Source: Spirochaetota bacterium
GTDB taxonomy: Bacteria > Spirochaetota > GWE2-31-10
Length of the DNA: 35,364 nt
Assembly (NCBI GenBank): GCA_022361115.1
Contig: JAKSBL010000060.1
Location: forward strand, 1-35,364
Direction: 5' to 3'
The translations under genes and the position numbers were made by a program. Position 1 is the first letter of the stretch, and each line of letters begins with the position of its first letter. Under the pieces are notes generated by a model that searched no databases, had not been told where the DNA came from, and worked only from the letters and a program-made list of their open reading frames with translations. Shown here piece after piece: positions 25,679 to 32,824 of this stretch.

Positions 25679-26824
25679 TTAAAAATCAGCTTCTTCCAAA
25701 GCAGGAAGAGTATCCTCAATAGTGATATATGGATAGAGGACTACCAATTTACCTTTTTTTCCCTTTTCTTCATAGTCGATTTCCACAATACAAATCATAT
25801 CTTTAGGAGGAATTATCTGTAAAATCTTTTCCAGAGAAACTGCTTTTTGTACCAGATCTGGTTCAATATGCCCAACAAATTCCCAGGCTTTTTTGCAGGA
25901 AATCTCAAAAATATCCTTATTGGTAAAACTATTATCTTGTTGGTAAACCAGTAAAAAGTAAAAATCCTGTACTCTTAAAGGTTGACAAAATTTATTTATC
26001 TGGTCTATCTCTTTTTGAGTCAATTTATAATCTGCGCTCTCTAAGTTGACAAAATTACCAATCTTTACCTTACTTTTTCCTTGATAAAATTTGTATTGAT
26101 CCACTTTAAAAGATTTTGCTTGCTTCCAAAATTCTTCATAAGTTAATTGATCAACACTTTTAATCCTGGCTTTTAATGGATTTTTACTATTAAAACTCAC
26201 ATTGTTAATCAATCTGCTGTGTATTTTGCAAAGATTTGTTATCTGCCTTAGGGAAAACTTATCTGGCCGCATAAAATCATAGAGTTTGTAATTCAAATCA
26301 TCCTGATCATCTTTTAAAATATTGCCAGTAGACTTATATGGATAAAGAGCACTTTCCAGATCTTTTAAACCAATCACTGAAGTAGTATAAAAAACAAAAT
26401 TTTCATCACGAACTCCTACTTTACCTCTGGCAATTTCTGAACTAGAAATAAATAAGCTAACCTCGTCATCAATGTGATTTCCAAAATAGATAACACTTCC
26501 TTCTTTAATCTGGAAAAGTTCTTGGGAAGTTACTTTTTTTTGAGAAATCACCACTTCTCCCTGGACAATATCCAGTAACTGTTCTTTTACCCCAGGATAG
26601 GTATAATTTTCTTGATTTACATCTAAAGAGGCTACACGAAAACCAAAATTTTGGTCAACAACCACCAGTTCACCTCGGGCAACAGCCTGATTGTTCCAAT
26701 AAAGAACTTGCGGACGACCGGCAAGAGCAGTGGTTAAAATCAAATCTCCAGCTTTTAAATGAGCCAGTTCAGATAAAGAAAAGTAATTATTTCCTAAAAC
26801 AATTTTTAAAATATGTTCCATCAT
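25679..26824 (-). CDS. Permuted motor-switch-like protein: SpoA-SpoA-FliM middle domain
   Basis: 381 residues. Residues 3-68 are a SpoA domain like FliN or the FliM C-terminus: LKIVLGNNYFSLSELAHLKAGDLI, LAGRPQVLYWNNQAVARGELVVVDQNFGFRV. Residues 84-150 are a second, weaker SpoA (DIVQGEVVISQKKV, IARGKVGVRDENFVF). Residues about 178-375 match the FliM middle domain: YDFMRPDKFS, SVDQLTYEEFWKQ, AWEFVGHIEPDLV, LQIIPPKDM and PYITIED. In FliM the SpoA domain follows the middle domain; here it precedes it, and the GGxG segment of the CheC-like core is lost. No EIDALL-type CheY-binding peptide is seen. It is the third gene of the sigma/anti-sigma operon, 12 bases after the anti-sigma gene. AAGGAG precedes two adjacent ATGs (26824 or 26821). 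Confidence 0.85.
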   Translation of the reverse strand: MMEHILKIVLGNNYFSLSELAHLKAGDLILTTALAGRPQVLYWNNQAVARGELVVVDQNFGFRVASLDVNQENYTYPGVKEQLLDIVQGEVVISQKKVTSQELFQIKEGSVIYFGNHIDDEVSLFISSSEIARGKVGVRDENFVFYTTSVIGLKDLESALYPYKSTGNILKDDQDDLNYKLYDFMRPDKFSLRQITNLCKIHSRLINNVSFNSKNPLKARIKSVDQLTYEEFWKQAKSFKVDQYKFYQGKSKVKIGNFVNLESADYKLTQKEIDQINKFCQPLRVQDFYFLLVYQQDNSFTNKDIFEISCKKAWEFVGHIEPDLVQKAVSLEKILQIIPPKDMICIVEIDYEEKGKKGKLVVLYPYITIEDTLPALEEADF

Positions 26825-26836
26825 TTAGCTCCTTAC

Positions 26837-27388
26837 TTAATGAAGTAAATCATCAGAATTAGGTTTTATTATATCTCTAGCTAGAAAATATTTATTATAT
26901 TCAGAGAAATTAAAATTTCTCATTAAGTCACTATCTTTTAATAATTCACTGTTAACCTGCTGCTGGTTACTTTCCAATATTTTTATCAATAAATCTTTTG
27001 CAGCTCCTTTTTTAATATAGAATTCCTGTCTGATTCGTATAATAGCAGATGATTGTTTTAACTCTTCCAGCTGGTGATCAGTAAGTGATAATATTTCAAC
27101 CAGCTGTTGAAGGCTGATCAATCCTAATTCTTTTAGTAAAATGTTTTGCTCTCGTTGTACTTTTAAACCAGCGATCCTTTTATTCAATCTTACAGTTAGT
27201 TCCTGAGCAACAGGATTTTCTAAATGAGTTTTTGCTATTAATTGAGAATACTTTTTATGCTGTTCTAATTGATCCTGACAAAAATTACAATTTTTAAGAT
27301 GTTCTAAAAAATCTTTTTCTTTATTGCTAGATAATTGTTCATCAATATAATCAAAAAAATACTTCTCATATTCTAAACACTTATTCAT
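26837..27388 (-). CDS. Zinc-finger (ZAS) anti-sigma factor, soluble
   Basis: 183 residues. The N-terminus has CLEYEKYFFDYIDEQLS and HLKNCNFCQDQL, giving an H-x3-C-x2-C zinc site (H30, C34, C37) typical of anti-sigma factors that clamp ECF sigma factors. No transmembrane helix is present, so it is cytoplasmic, like RsrA-type regulators that sense conditions inside the cell. The middle (about 80-145) is helical (LKELGLISLQQLVEILSL, TDHQLEEL) and may be a partner-binding domain. Its ATG lies inside the sigma gene (8-base overlap) with AAGGAG, a sign of coupled translation and matched amounts. The next gene is the SpoA-FliM protein, a candidate partner that could release the sigma factor. Confidence 0.75.
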   Translation of the reverse strand: MNKCLEYEKYFFDYIDEQLSSNKEKDFLEHLKNCNFCQDQLEQHKKYSQLIAKTHLENPVAQELTVRLNKRIAGLKVQREQNILLKELGLISLQQLVEILSLTDHQLEELKQSSAIIRIRQEFYIKKGAAKDLLIKILESNQQQVNSELLKDSDLMRNFNFSEYNKYFLARDIIKPNSDDLLH

Positions 27389-27920
27389 ATTGACTCCTTA
27401 AAGCAGAATAAACTCTTTCTCTTGCTCGATGAATAATGGTTTTTACCGTTCCTAAAGGTTTATTTAGTATTTCTGCAATACTTTGATAATCATACCCTTC
27501 CATATCTTTAAGAAAAAGAGCAGTTTTCTTGATTTCTGGCATGTTTTCTAATAACTGGTAGTAATCCCGGTATATTTCCTGTTTATCTAATTGATCCTGG
27601 ATATTTCTTTCATCTCTGATTTGATCGACTGGATATTCTTCATCTGACAAAGTCTCTGGTTTCATTTTTCTTAAATAATCAATACAACGACTCCTGGTGA
27701 TAGTAAATAAATAAGTACTAAACTTGGCCAGATGAATATAGGTTTTCCGATTTCTGTAAAGGGATAGAAATACTTCCTGAAAAATATCTTCTGTTTCCAT
27801 AGAATTTCCAATAAGGGTATATATAAAACGGTATACCGACTGCTGGTATTTCTCATATAACAGATTAAAAGCTTCGGTATCACCCTTTTTTATTAATATC
27901 ATCAGTTCTTGATCAGTCAT
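27381..27920 (-). CDS. ECF-family RNA polymerase sigma factor
   Basis: 179 residues with the two ECF domains. Region 2: FNLLYEKYQQSVYRFIYTLIG, DIFQEVFLSLYRN, and FSTYLFTITRSRCIDYLR. Region 4: LENMPEIKKTALFLKDMEGYDYQSIAEILNKPLGTVKTIIHRARERV, the helix-turn-helix that reads the -35 element. There is no region 1 or 3. The track starts 19 codons earlier; AGGA five bases before the ATG at 27920 decides the start. The gene directs transcription of a regulon I cannot define, probably including its own operon through the promoter at 27959-27986. It overlaps the anti-sigma gene. Confidence 0.92.
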   Translation of the reverse strand: MTDQELMILIKKGDTEAFNLLYEKYQQSVYRFIYTLIGNSMETEDIFQEVFLSLYRNRKTYIHLAKFSTYLFTITRSRCIDYLRKMKPETLSDEEYPVDQIRDERNIQDQLDKQEIYRDYYQLLENMPEIKKTALFLKDMEGYDYQSIAEILNKPLGTVKTIIHRARERVYSALRSQYE

Positions 27921-27958
27921 ATTTTTCCTGATAATTTTTATTCCTATTTTATACTTAT

Positions 27959-27986
27959 TAAACGGAGAAGAGTGCAAAAGGTTTCA
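27959..27986 (-). promoter_or_regulatory. ECF-type promoter of the sigma operon (autoregulation)
   Basis: On the minus strand TGAAAC (27986-27981), exactly 16 bases, then CGTTTA (27964-27959). This is the classic ECF -35/-10 pattern (as TGAAAC-N16-CGTA of Bacillus SigW). A housekeeping-like pair TTGCAC (27977-27972)-18-TATAAA (27953-27948) overlaps it and could give basal expression. Confidence 0.6.
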
Positions 27987-28059
27987 TTTTTTGGAAAAAA
28001 TTGTACGAAGAGAAATACTAGGAAAAAACACTGGACATGAAAAGATTTTTGCTTTTAGG

Positions 28060-28689
28060 CTAACTTAGTTTTTCTGCATACTGTATCCGTCCTTTTTCTG
28101 ACAGAACGCCGTCAAACATAACAATTAATACAGAATCAAATAACTCAGAGACAGAAATAGGTAGTTCTTCAATGATATTCGTGGTCAATACATTTTTAAT
28201 GGCTTCAAAATAAAAACGAACTACCAGGCTGGTATTAAAAACTGGTTTAAAAACACCTTCCTTGATTCCAGCTTCAACCAGACCTTCACATTGTTTTAGC
28301 AGTTCATCAGACTCAAAAGTCTTGATTTGCTCCCAGAGAAAAGGAAACTTACTTTTTAAATCCTTAATCAATGGTTTAGAAAAAAAGGACATCTTTATTG
28401 CAGCAGTTTTTAGGATCAGTTTCACTTTATCAATTAAATCATAATCTGAATTCTGGATAATTTGCTCAATTTCTTTTAAGATTTCGTCTTTACGTTTTAC
28501 AAAAACAGCTTGTAAGATCATTTCTTTTTTTGGAAAATATTTATAAAGGGTTTTTTTACTAATGGCTAAACGCTCAGCTATCTCATCTGTAGTAATTTTT
28601 GTATAACCGTATTGAAAAAATAATTCTGCAGCCAGCTTCAGTATCCGGGCTTCCACAACCGGGTCATGACTTTCATTAGGAATATCCAT
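28060..28689 (-). CDS. TetR-family transcriptional regulator
   Basis: 209 residues. The N-terminal helix-turn-helix is LAAELFFQYGYTKITTDEIAERLAISKKTLYKYFPKKEMIL, close to the family pattern; the C-terminal domain (about 70-205) is helical and not assigned to a ligand class. TetR proteins repress nearby genes until a small ligand binds. It is divergent from the nucleoside kinase, and a near-perfect operator lies 23 bases upstream of its start, so autorepression and control of the kinase are likely. GGAAG is the ribosome site. It sits upstream of the ECF sigma operon on the same strand with 139 bases between. Confidence 0.9.
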   Translation of the reverse strand: MDIPNESHDPVVEARILKLAAELFFQYGYTKITTDEIAERLAISKKTLYKYFPKKEMILQAVFVKRKDEILKEIEQIIQNSDYDLIDKVKLILKTAAIKMSFFSKPLIKDLKSKFPFLWEQIKTFESDELLKQCEGLVEAGIKEGVFKPVFNTSLVVRFYFEAIKNVLTTNIIEELPISVSELFDSVLIVMFDGVLSEKGRIQYAEKLS

Positions 28690-28711
28690 AATAACTTCCA
28701 GTTTATTTTAT

Positions 28712-28740
28712 ACTATGGATACTAAAATGGTATTTATAGT
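28712..28740. promoter_or_regulatory. TetR operator palindrome
   Basis: ACTATggATAC (28712-28722) and GTATttATAGT (28730-28740) are inverted repeats with nine of nine conserved positions and a 7-base centre. It lies at about +5 to +33 of the tetR transcript. Confidence 0.6.
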
Positions 28741-28750
28741 TTCCTTTTTT

Positions 28751-28778
28751 ATGATAACAGATTATCAAAAATCGTCAA
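28751..28778 (-). promoter_or_regulatory. Promoter of the tetR gene
   Basis: On the minus strand TTGACG (28778-28773), 16-base spacer, TATCAT (28756-28751). A further perfect inverted repeat, TGATAA-CAGA-TTATCA (28752-28767), lies in the -10/spacer region. Confidence 0.5.
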
Positions 28779-28821
28779 TAAGTTTATGAAGAAAAATTAA
28801 CCATTAAATATCTTCACATAA

Positions 28822-28851
28822 TTGGAAAATTTATGGTATTCATAGTATAAT
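28822..28851 (+). promoter_or_regulatory. Promoter of the nucleoside kinase gene with a TetR half-site
   Basis: TTGGAA (28822-28827), 18-base spacer, TATAAT (28846-28851). GTATTCATAGT (28836-28846) runs into the -10 box and repeats the right arm of the operator at 28730-28740 with one change. Confidence 0.55.
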
Positions 28852-28878
28852 TAACTAAAAAAAAGAAAAGTGGCCTGA

Positions 28879-30546
28879 ATGAAACATCCAGAAAATATCC
28901 AGATTGAAATACATAACCAAAAACCAATAGAAATTCCTTCAGGAACCCGGGTTTATCAGTTGATAAAACATCATCCTTCTAAAAACTACCCCTATGTTGC
29001 TGCGATGATCAATAACAATGTGTGTTCCTTAAATACTGTCTTAACCATTAATGCAAAAGTAAAATTTCTCACTATCGAATCCATGACAGGTATGGAAGTC
29101 TATCGCCGAAGTTTAGCCATACTTTTATCTAAAGCAATTCATGTCCTTTTTCCTAAAGCGAAATTGATCATTAGCCACTCTATTGCTCATGGTTTTTATT
29201 ATGATCTGGAAAATATTGATCTTCCTATTGATAAAAATATCTTAGAAAAAATCAAAAATCAAATGCTTACCTTTATCAATGAGGATATTCCTATTTTTGA
29301 AATTGAGTTAGGTTATGAAGAAGCTCTAAACTGGTTAGATTCCCAAAAGCAAAAGGATGAATATAATTTATTAAAAGCAAAAAATCTGGAAAAAGTTTCA
29401 TTCTATCAAATCAATCATTACCAAGAAATGGCTTTTGGCACAGTTGTTCCCAGAACAGGAGTATTAAAAGCATTTGACTTATCTATCTATCATCCAGGTT
29501 TTATCTTAAGATTTCCCAGCCCTGAAAATCCTGATAAAATTGCTACGTATCAGGACTTTCATAACCTTTTTCAAACCTATCGAGAAAGAAAAAACTGGGG
29601 CCGTATTCTCGCTATCCATAATGTTGGGGCTTTAAATGATCAGATTACCAATAAATCTATTGATGATATTGTTCTGATAGTAGAAGCCTTACAGGAAAAA
29701 AAACTAGCTGAAATTTCCGATCAAATCAATCAGCAAAAAGAACAGTTAAAACTGGTCCTCATTGCAGGCCCTTCCAGTTCAGGTAAAACCACATTTGCCA
29801 AAAGGCTAAGTGTGCAGTTCAGAGTCATTGGCCTCAATCCTATCAATCTATCTTTAGATAATTATTTTATTGACCGGGAAAAAACGCCTCGAGATGCGGA
29901 AGGTAATTATGATTTTGAATCTTTAGGTGCCTTGGATATTGAACTATTTAATCAGCAGTTAGTAGAATTGTTTTCTGGCCAGGAGGTGAAACTGCCTAGT
30001 TTTAATTTTAAAACCGGAAAAAGAGTCTATAAAGGCAATACCTTAAAGATGGATAAAGGACATATTCTGATTATTGAAGGGATTCATGGGCTTAATGAAA
30101 AACTAACCTATAAAGTTCCCTTAGAAAATAAGTTTAAAATTTTTGTTTCAGCCCTTTCCCAGATCAAACTCAATTCTAAAAACCGTATTTCCACAACTGA
30201 CACTCGGTTATTGCGTCGAATGATCAGAGACAGCCGGTTCAGAGGATTTACCGCTTTGCAAACTCTTCAACTCTGGCCTAAAGTAATAGCAGGTGAGAAG
30301 AAAAATATCACCCCTTTTCAAGCACAAACCGATGCTATCTTTAACTCAGCTTTAGATTATGAATTTGGGGTGATCAAGCAATTTGCTTTGCCTTTATTGA
30401 AAGAAATTAAACCTTATCATCAGCAATACTATAAAGCAGTACATCTTATCAGTTTTTTAGAATATTTTAAACCGATTGATGATGCAATTGTACCTTCAAA
30501 TTCCATTCTTCGAGAATTTATTGGTAATTCCCGGTTTCATTATTAA
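28879..30546 (+). CDS. Nucleoside kinase: TGS / ThrRS-SAD-like / uridine kinase (PRK) domains
   Basis: 555 residues in three parts. About 5-65 is a TGS-like domain (IEIPSGTRVYQLI). About 75-250 resembles the second additional domain of threonyl-tRNA synthetase, with HSIAHGFYYDLE and VVPRTGVLKAFDL. About 290-500 is a uridine kinase/phosphoribulokinase P-loop domain with GPSSSGKT (297-304), DNYFIDRE, FNFKTGKRVYKG, LIIEGIHGLNE and RRMIRDSRFRGFTALQTLQLW. This architecture is well known in spirochaetes and clostridia and is annotated as a nucleoside kinase; the substrate is unclear. It is under the TetR-flanked promoter and is followed by a GNAT gene 51 bases downstream. Confidence 0.9.
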   Translation: MKHPENIQIEIHNQKPIEIPSGTRVYQLIKHHPSKNYPYVAAMINNNVCSLNTVLTINAKVKFLTIESMTGMEVYRRSLAILLSKAIHVLFPKAKLIISHSIAHGFYYDLENIDLPIDKNILEKIKNQMLTFINEDIPIFEIELGYEEALNWLDSQKQKDEYNLLKAKNLEKVSFYQINHYQEMAFGTVVPRTGVLKAFDLSIYHPGFILRFPSPENPDKIATYQDFHNLFQTYRERKNWGRILAIHNVGALNDQITNKSIDDIVLIVEALQEKKLAEISDQINQQKEQLKLVLIAGPSSSGKTTFAKRLSVQFRVIGLNPINLSLDNYFIDREKTPRDAEGNYDFESLGALDIELFNQQLVELFSGQEVKLPSFNFKTGKRVYKGNTLKMDKGHILIIEGIHGLNEKLTYKVPLENKFKIFVSALSQIKLNSKNRISTTDTRLLRRMIRDSRFRGFTALQTLQLWPKVIAGEKKNITPFQAQTDAIFNSALDYEFGVIKQFALPLLKEIKPYHQQYYKAVHLISFLEYFKPIDDAIVPSNSILREFIGNSRFHY

Positions 30547-30597
30547 TAACGATCCTGACTGCAAGCAACTTATGACTAATCAATAAGGAAAACACAA

Positions 30598-31092
30598 ATG
30601 GTAACAGAAAAACTAAATTTAGAAACACATTTGCGGCCCTTAACAGAATTGATTCAAAAATCTTTTCGAACTGTGGCAGATGATTTTGAATTAAACGAAA
30701 AAACCGCTCCAACCAATCCTGCATTTATCAAAAGCCGGGATATATTAAAAGTGACACAGGAAAAAGAAATGGCTTTTTACGGTTATTCTGAAAACCAAAA
30801 ATTAGTTGGTTGTTATGCATTAGAAAAAGCAAGCCAGCAGATTTACTATTTAGAAAGATTGGCCGTTGATCCAGGTTATCGTCATAAAGGTTTAGGAAAA
30901 AAGCTTGTACAAGATGCAAGGGAACGAGTTCGAAATAGTGGAGGAGAAAAAATATCTATTGGAATTATTGATGAACACAAGAGGCTAAAAAACTGGTATA
31001 TCGATTTAGGATTTCAAATTAAGGGATTGAAAAGGTTTGAGCACCTTCCCTTTACTGTTTGTTTTTTAGAAATTTCAGTGCTTTCAGAGTAA
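30598..31092 (+). CDS. GNAT acetyltransferase
   Basis: 164 residues of the Acetyltransf_1 type: an N-terminal helical part, LVGCYALE, then YYLERLAVDPGYRHKGLGKKLVQDARERV as the acetyl-CoA motif A, and ISIGIIDEHKRLKNWYIDLGFQIKG as the last motif. It acetylates an unknown amine substrate in the cytosol. AAGGA eight bases before the ATG is good. It follows the nucleoside kinase at 51 bases and is likely cotranscribed, so it may share TetR control. It differs from the RimL-type GNAT at 18085. It converges on the helical hypothetical protein with 12 bases between stops. Confidence 0.87.
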   Translation: MVTEKLNLETHLRPLTELIQKSFRTVADDFELNEKTAPTNPAFIKSRDILKVTQEKEMAFYGYSENQKLVGCYALEKASQQIYYLERLAVDPGYRHKGLGKKLVQDARERVRNSGGEKISIGIIDEHKRLKNWYIDLGFQIKGLKRFEHLPFTVCFLEISVLSE

Positions 31093-31104
31093 GTTTTTAT
31101 TAAT

Positions 31105-31680
31105 TTAAACCCTCTTGTAATTTAAACCAATAAAATTGGTTAAAATATTGAGAATTTTAACTGTATCACCTGGAAATTTTTCTAAATCTTCCTGTAATTT
31201 TTTAAAATTATGATAAAGAACTTTTTTCACATACTCTTTTTCTTTGGCTATTTGTTCTTTCCGTTTTACCAGGAGTTTTTTTCTTTTATTTTTATCCAGA
31301 GTTTCATGATATTGATCATCAATTTGTTTTATCTCCAGATTGTAACTCATCACATAATTATGAATATTTTCACTTAAATACATTTGCATGTTATTGAGAG
31401 CTTTATTAAAAATAAAAGCTAATTTGTTGATGACGAATTGATCATCTTCATTGGCTAATTGGCTGATCTGATAAATATCCTTTTCTATTTGATAAAAAAA
31501 GGTAGCAAAACTGTTCAATACAAAAGAGTAAATCATTTTCGCACAAAAAATTGTTGATATATATATTTCTTTGCGCTCATCTTCTTCAGGTAACTCTACA
31601 TTAATCATATTGTAGGATGGATCAGTTAAAACATTTTGAATATGTTCTTTCAGTTTGCTTATTGCTTCTTTTCCCTGCAT
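31105..31680 (-). CDS. Unrecognised all-helical protein
   Basis: 191 residues that I do not recognise. It is almost wholly alpha-helical, with long amphipathic stretches (KLKEHIQNVLTD, VINKLAFIFNKALNNMQMYL) and a strongly charged coiled-coil-like segment (about 120-165: TLDKNKRKKLLVKRKEQIAKEKEYVKK). No signal peptide or membrane helix. The track start (31764) is a TTG inside a palindrome; the ATG at 31680 has AAGGA seven bases upstream and gives the shorter form. It is on the same strand as the helicase-rluA operon but separated by 156 bases that hold candidate promoters. Confidence 0.65.
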   Translation of the reverse strand: MQGKEAISKLKEHIQNVLTDPSYNMINVELPEEDERKEIYISTIFCAKMIYSFVLNSFATFFYQIEKDIYQISQLANEDDQFVINKLAFIFNKALNNMQMYLSENIHNYVMSYNLEIKQIDDQYHETLDKNKRKKLLVKRKEQIAKEKEYVKKVLYHNFKKLQEDLEKFPGDTVKILNILTNFIGLNYKRV

Positions 31681-31750
31681 ATTATAATCCTTTTTTGCTA
31701 TGACTTTTTGTATATTTTCGGTTTTTTTCAGGTTTTTATGAGAAGTGAGC

Positions 31751-31764
31751 TTGTTATTTAACAA
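31751..31764. promoter_or_regulatory. 14-bp palindrome upstream of the helical protein
   Basis: TTGTTA-TT-TAACAA is a perfect inverted repeat. TTGTTA on the minus strand could be a -35 with TCATAA 17 bases on; a second possible pair is TTGTTC-18-TATAGA. Which is used is unclear. Confidence 0.3.
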
Positions 31765-31836
31765 AAAGTTAATAAGTAACCAAAATGAGATAAGTTGTAA
31801 GTCTATAAGCTGGGCTGATAGGATTGAACAACCATT

Positions 31837-32823
31837 TTATCCGATTTTAATTCTTAGCAGTTCTTCTACTTTATTTTGAAAGGATTGGGGTATTGGCGCC
31901 TGGTAAGTATGATTATCTTCCAGAGTGATCGATTGACAATGTAAATAGTACCGGTCTATCTGGTTGAGAAGCGAAAAGGATTGAGACTGTTGGCTGTTAT
32001 ACTTTGCATCTCCCAATAATGGATGGCCTGCAGTTGTCAGATGTGCACGGATTTGGTGTTTTTTCCCTGTCCAAAGATTCACTTTTACTAAAGTAACATT
32101 TTTATCTGATTTTATTGGTTCAATCAAAGTAGCAGAAAAATCAGGATTTTCTTTTAAATACCGATTTTTATCAGGAATAATCATTTTTTTTTGAAAGGAG
32201 TGGACTTTTACCATATTATCCCGGTTGGGCCGGGCATCAATTTGAGAAATGAGCAGCTGAGATTGGATGATTTTTCCATAGCAAAGAGCCAGGTAAATCT
32301 TACATGTAGTTCGCTCACGAAAGGCTTTTGTGATTTCCTGAAGAGCCGTTTGGGTTTTGGCAATCATTACTATGCCTGAGGTATTAGCATCTAAGCGGTT
32401 ACAACAGGCAGGAGTAAAATTATTTTGTGGGGAATATTCTCTCTTACGGTAGAGATAAGCTTTAACCCCTTCGATCAGGGTTTTTTGGTAATTTCTTTTA
32501 TCAGGATGGACTATTAATCCTCTGGGTTTATTCACCACCAGCAATAAGTTATCTTCAAAGACAATATCCAAGTTCATTCTAACATTTTTAAATTTATCCC
32601 TTTGCCCTTCATGTTCTTGAAAATGCTGATCTTTTAAATAAAGTTGTATTTTATCATTGGCCTGCAAAAAATAATGACTGTCTGTTTTTTTTCCATTTAC
32701 CAGCACAATTTTTTTTCGAATGACTTTAAAAACTTCAGTATTTCTCATTTGGGGAAAAAGTTCTTTTAAGAGACGGAATAATTTTTTACCGGAAGTTTTT
32801 GAATCGACAATAATTTCTCGCAA
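31837..32823 (-). CDS. RluA-family pseudouridine synthase with S4 domain
   Basis: 328 residues. The N-terminal S4-like RNA-binding part (1-80) has KLFRLLKELFPQ and VLVNGKKTD; the synthase domain starts at IVFEDNLLLVVNKPRGLIVHPD. Catalytic Asp is in CNRLDANTSGIVMIAKT, where the usual HRLD is CNRLD, a change of the residue before the Arg. VNLWTGKKHQIRAHL and GHPLLGDAKY are the other hallmarks. It converts uridine to pseudouridine in rRNA (RluC/RluD type) or tRNA. The start is TTG with GGAAG six bases upstream, one base after the helicase stop, so the two are translationally coupled; the target may be an rRNA that the helicase exposes. Confidence 0.88.
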   Translation of the reverse strand: MREIIVDSKTSGKKLFRLLKELFPQMRNTEVFKVIRKKIVLVNGKKTDSHYFLQANDKIQLYLKDQHFQEHEGQRDKFKNVRMNLDIVFEDNLLLVVNKPRGLIVHPDKRNYQKTLIEGVKAYLYRKREYSPQNNFTPACCNRLDANTSGIVMIAKTQTALQEITKAFRERTTCKIYLALCYGKIIQSQLLISQIDARPNRDNMVKVHSFQKKMIIPDKNRYLKENPDFSATLIEPIKSDKNVTLVKVNLWTGKKHQIRAHLTTAGHPLLGDAKYNSQQSQSFSLLNQIDRYYLHCQSITLEDNHTYQAPIPQSFQNKVEELLRIKIG

Positions 32824-32824
32824 T

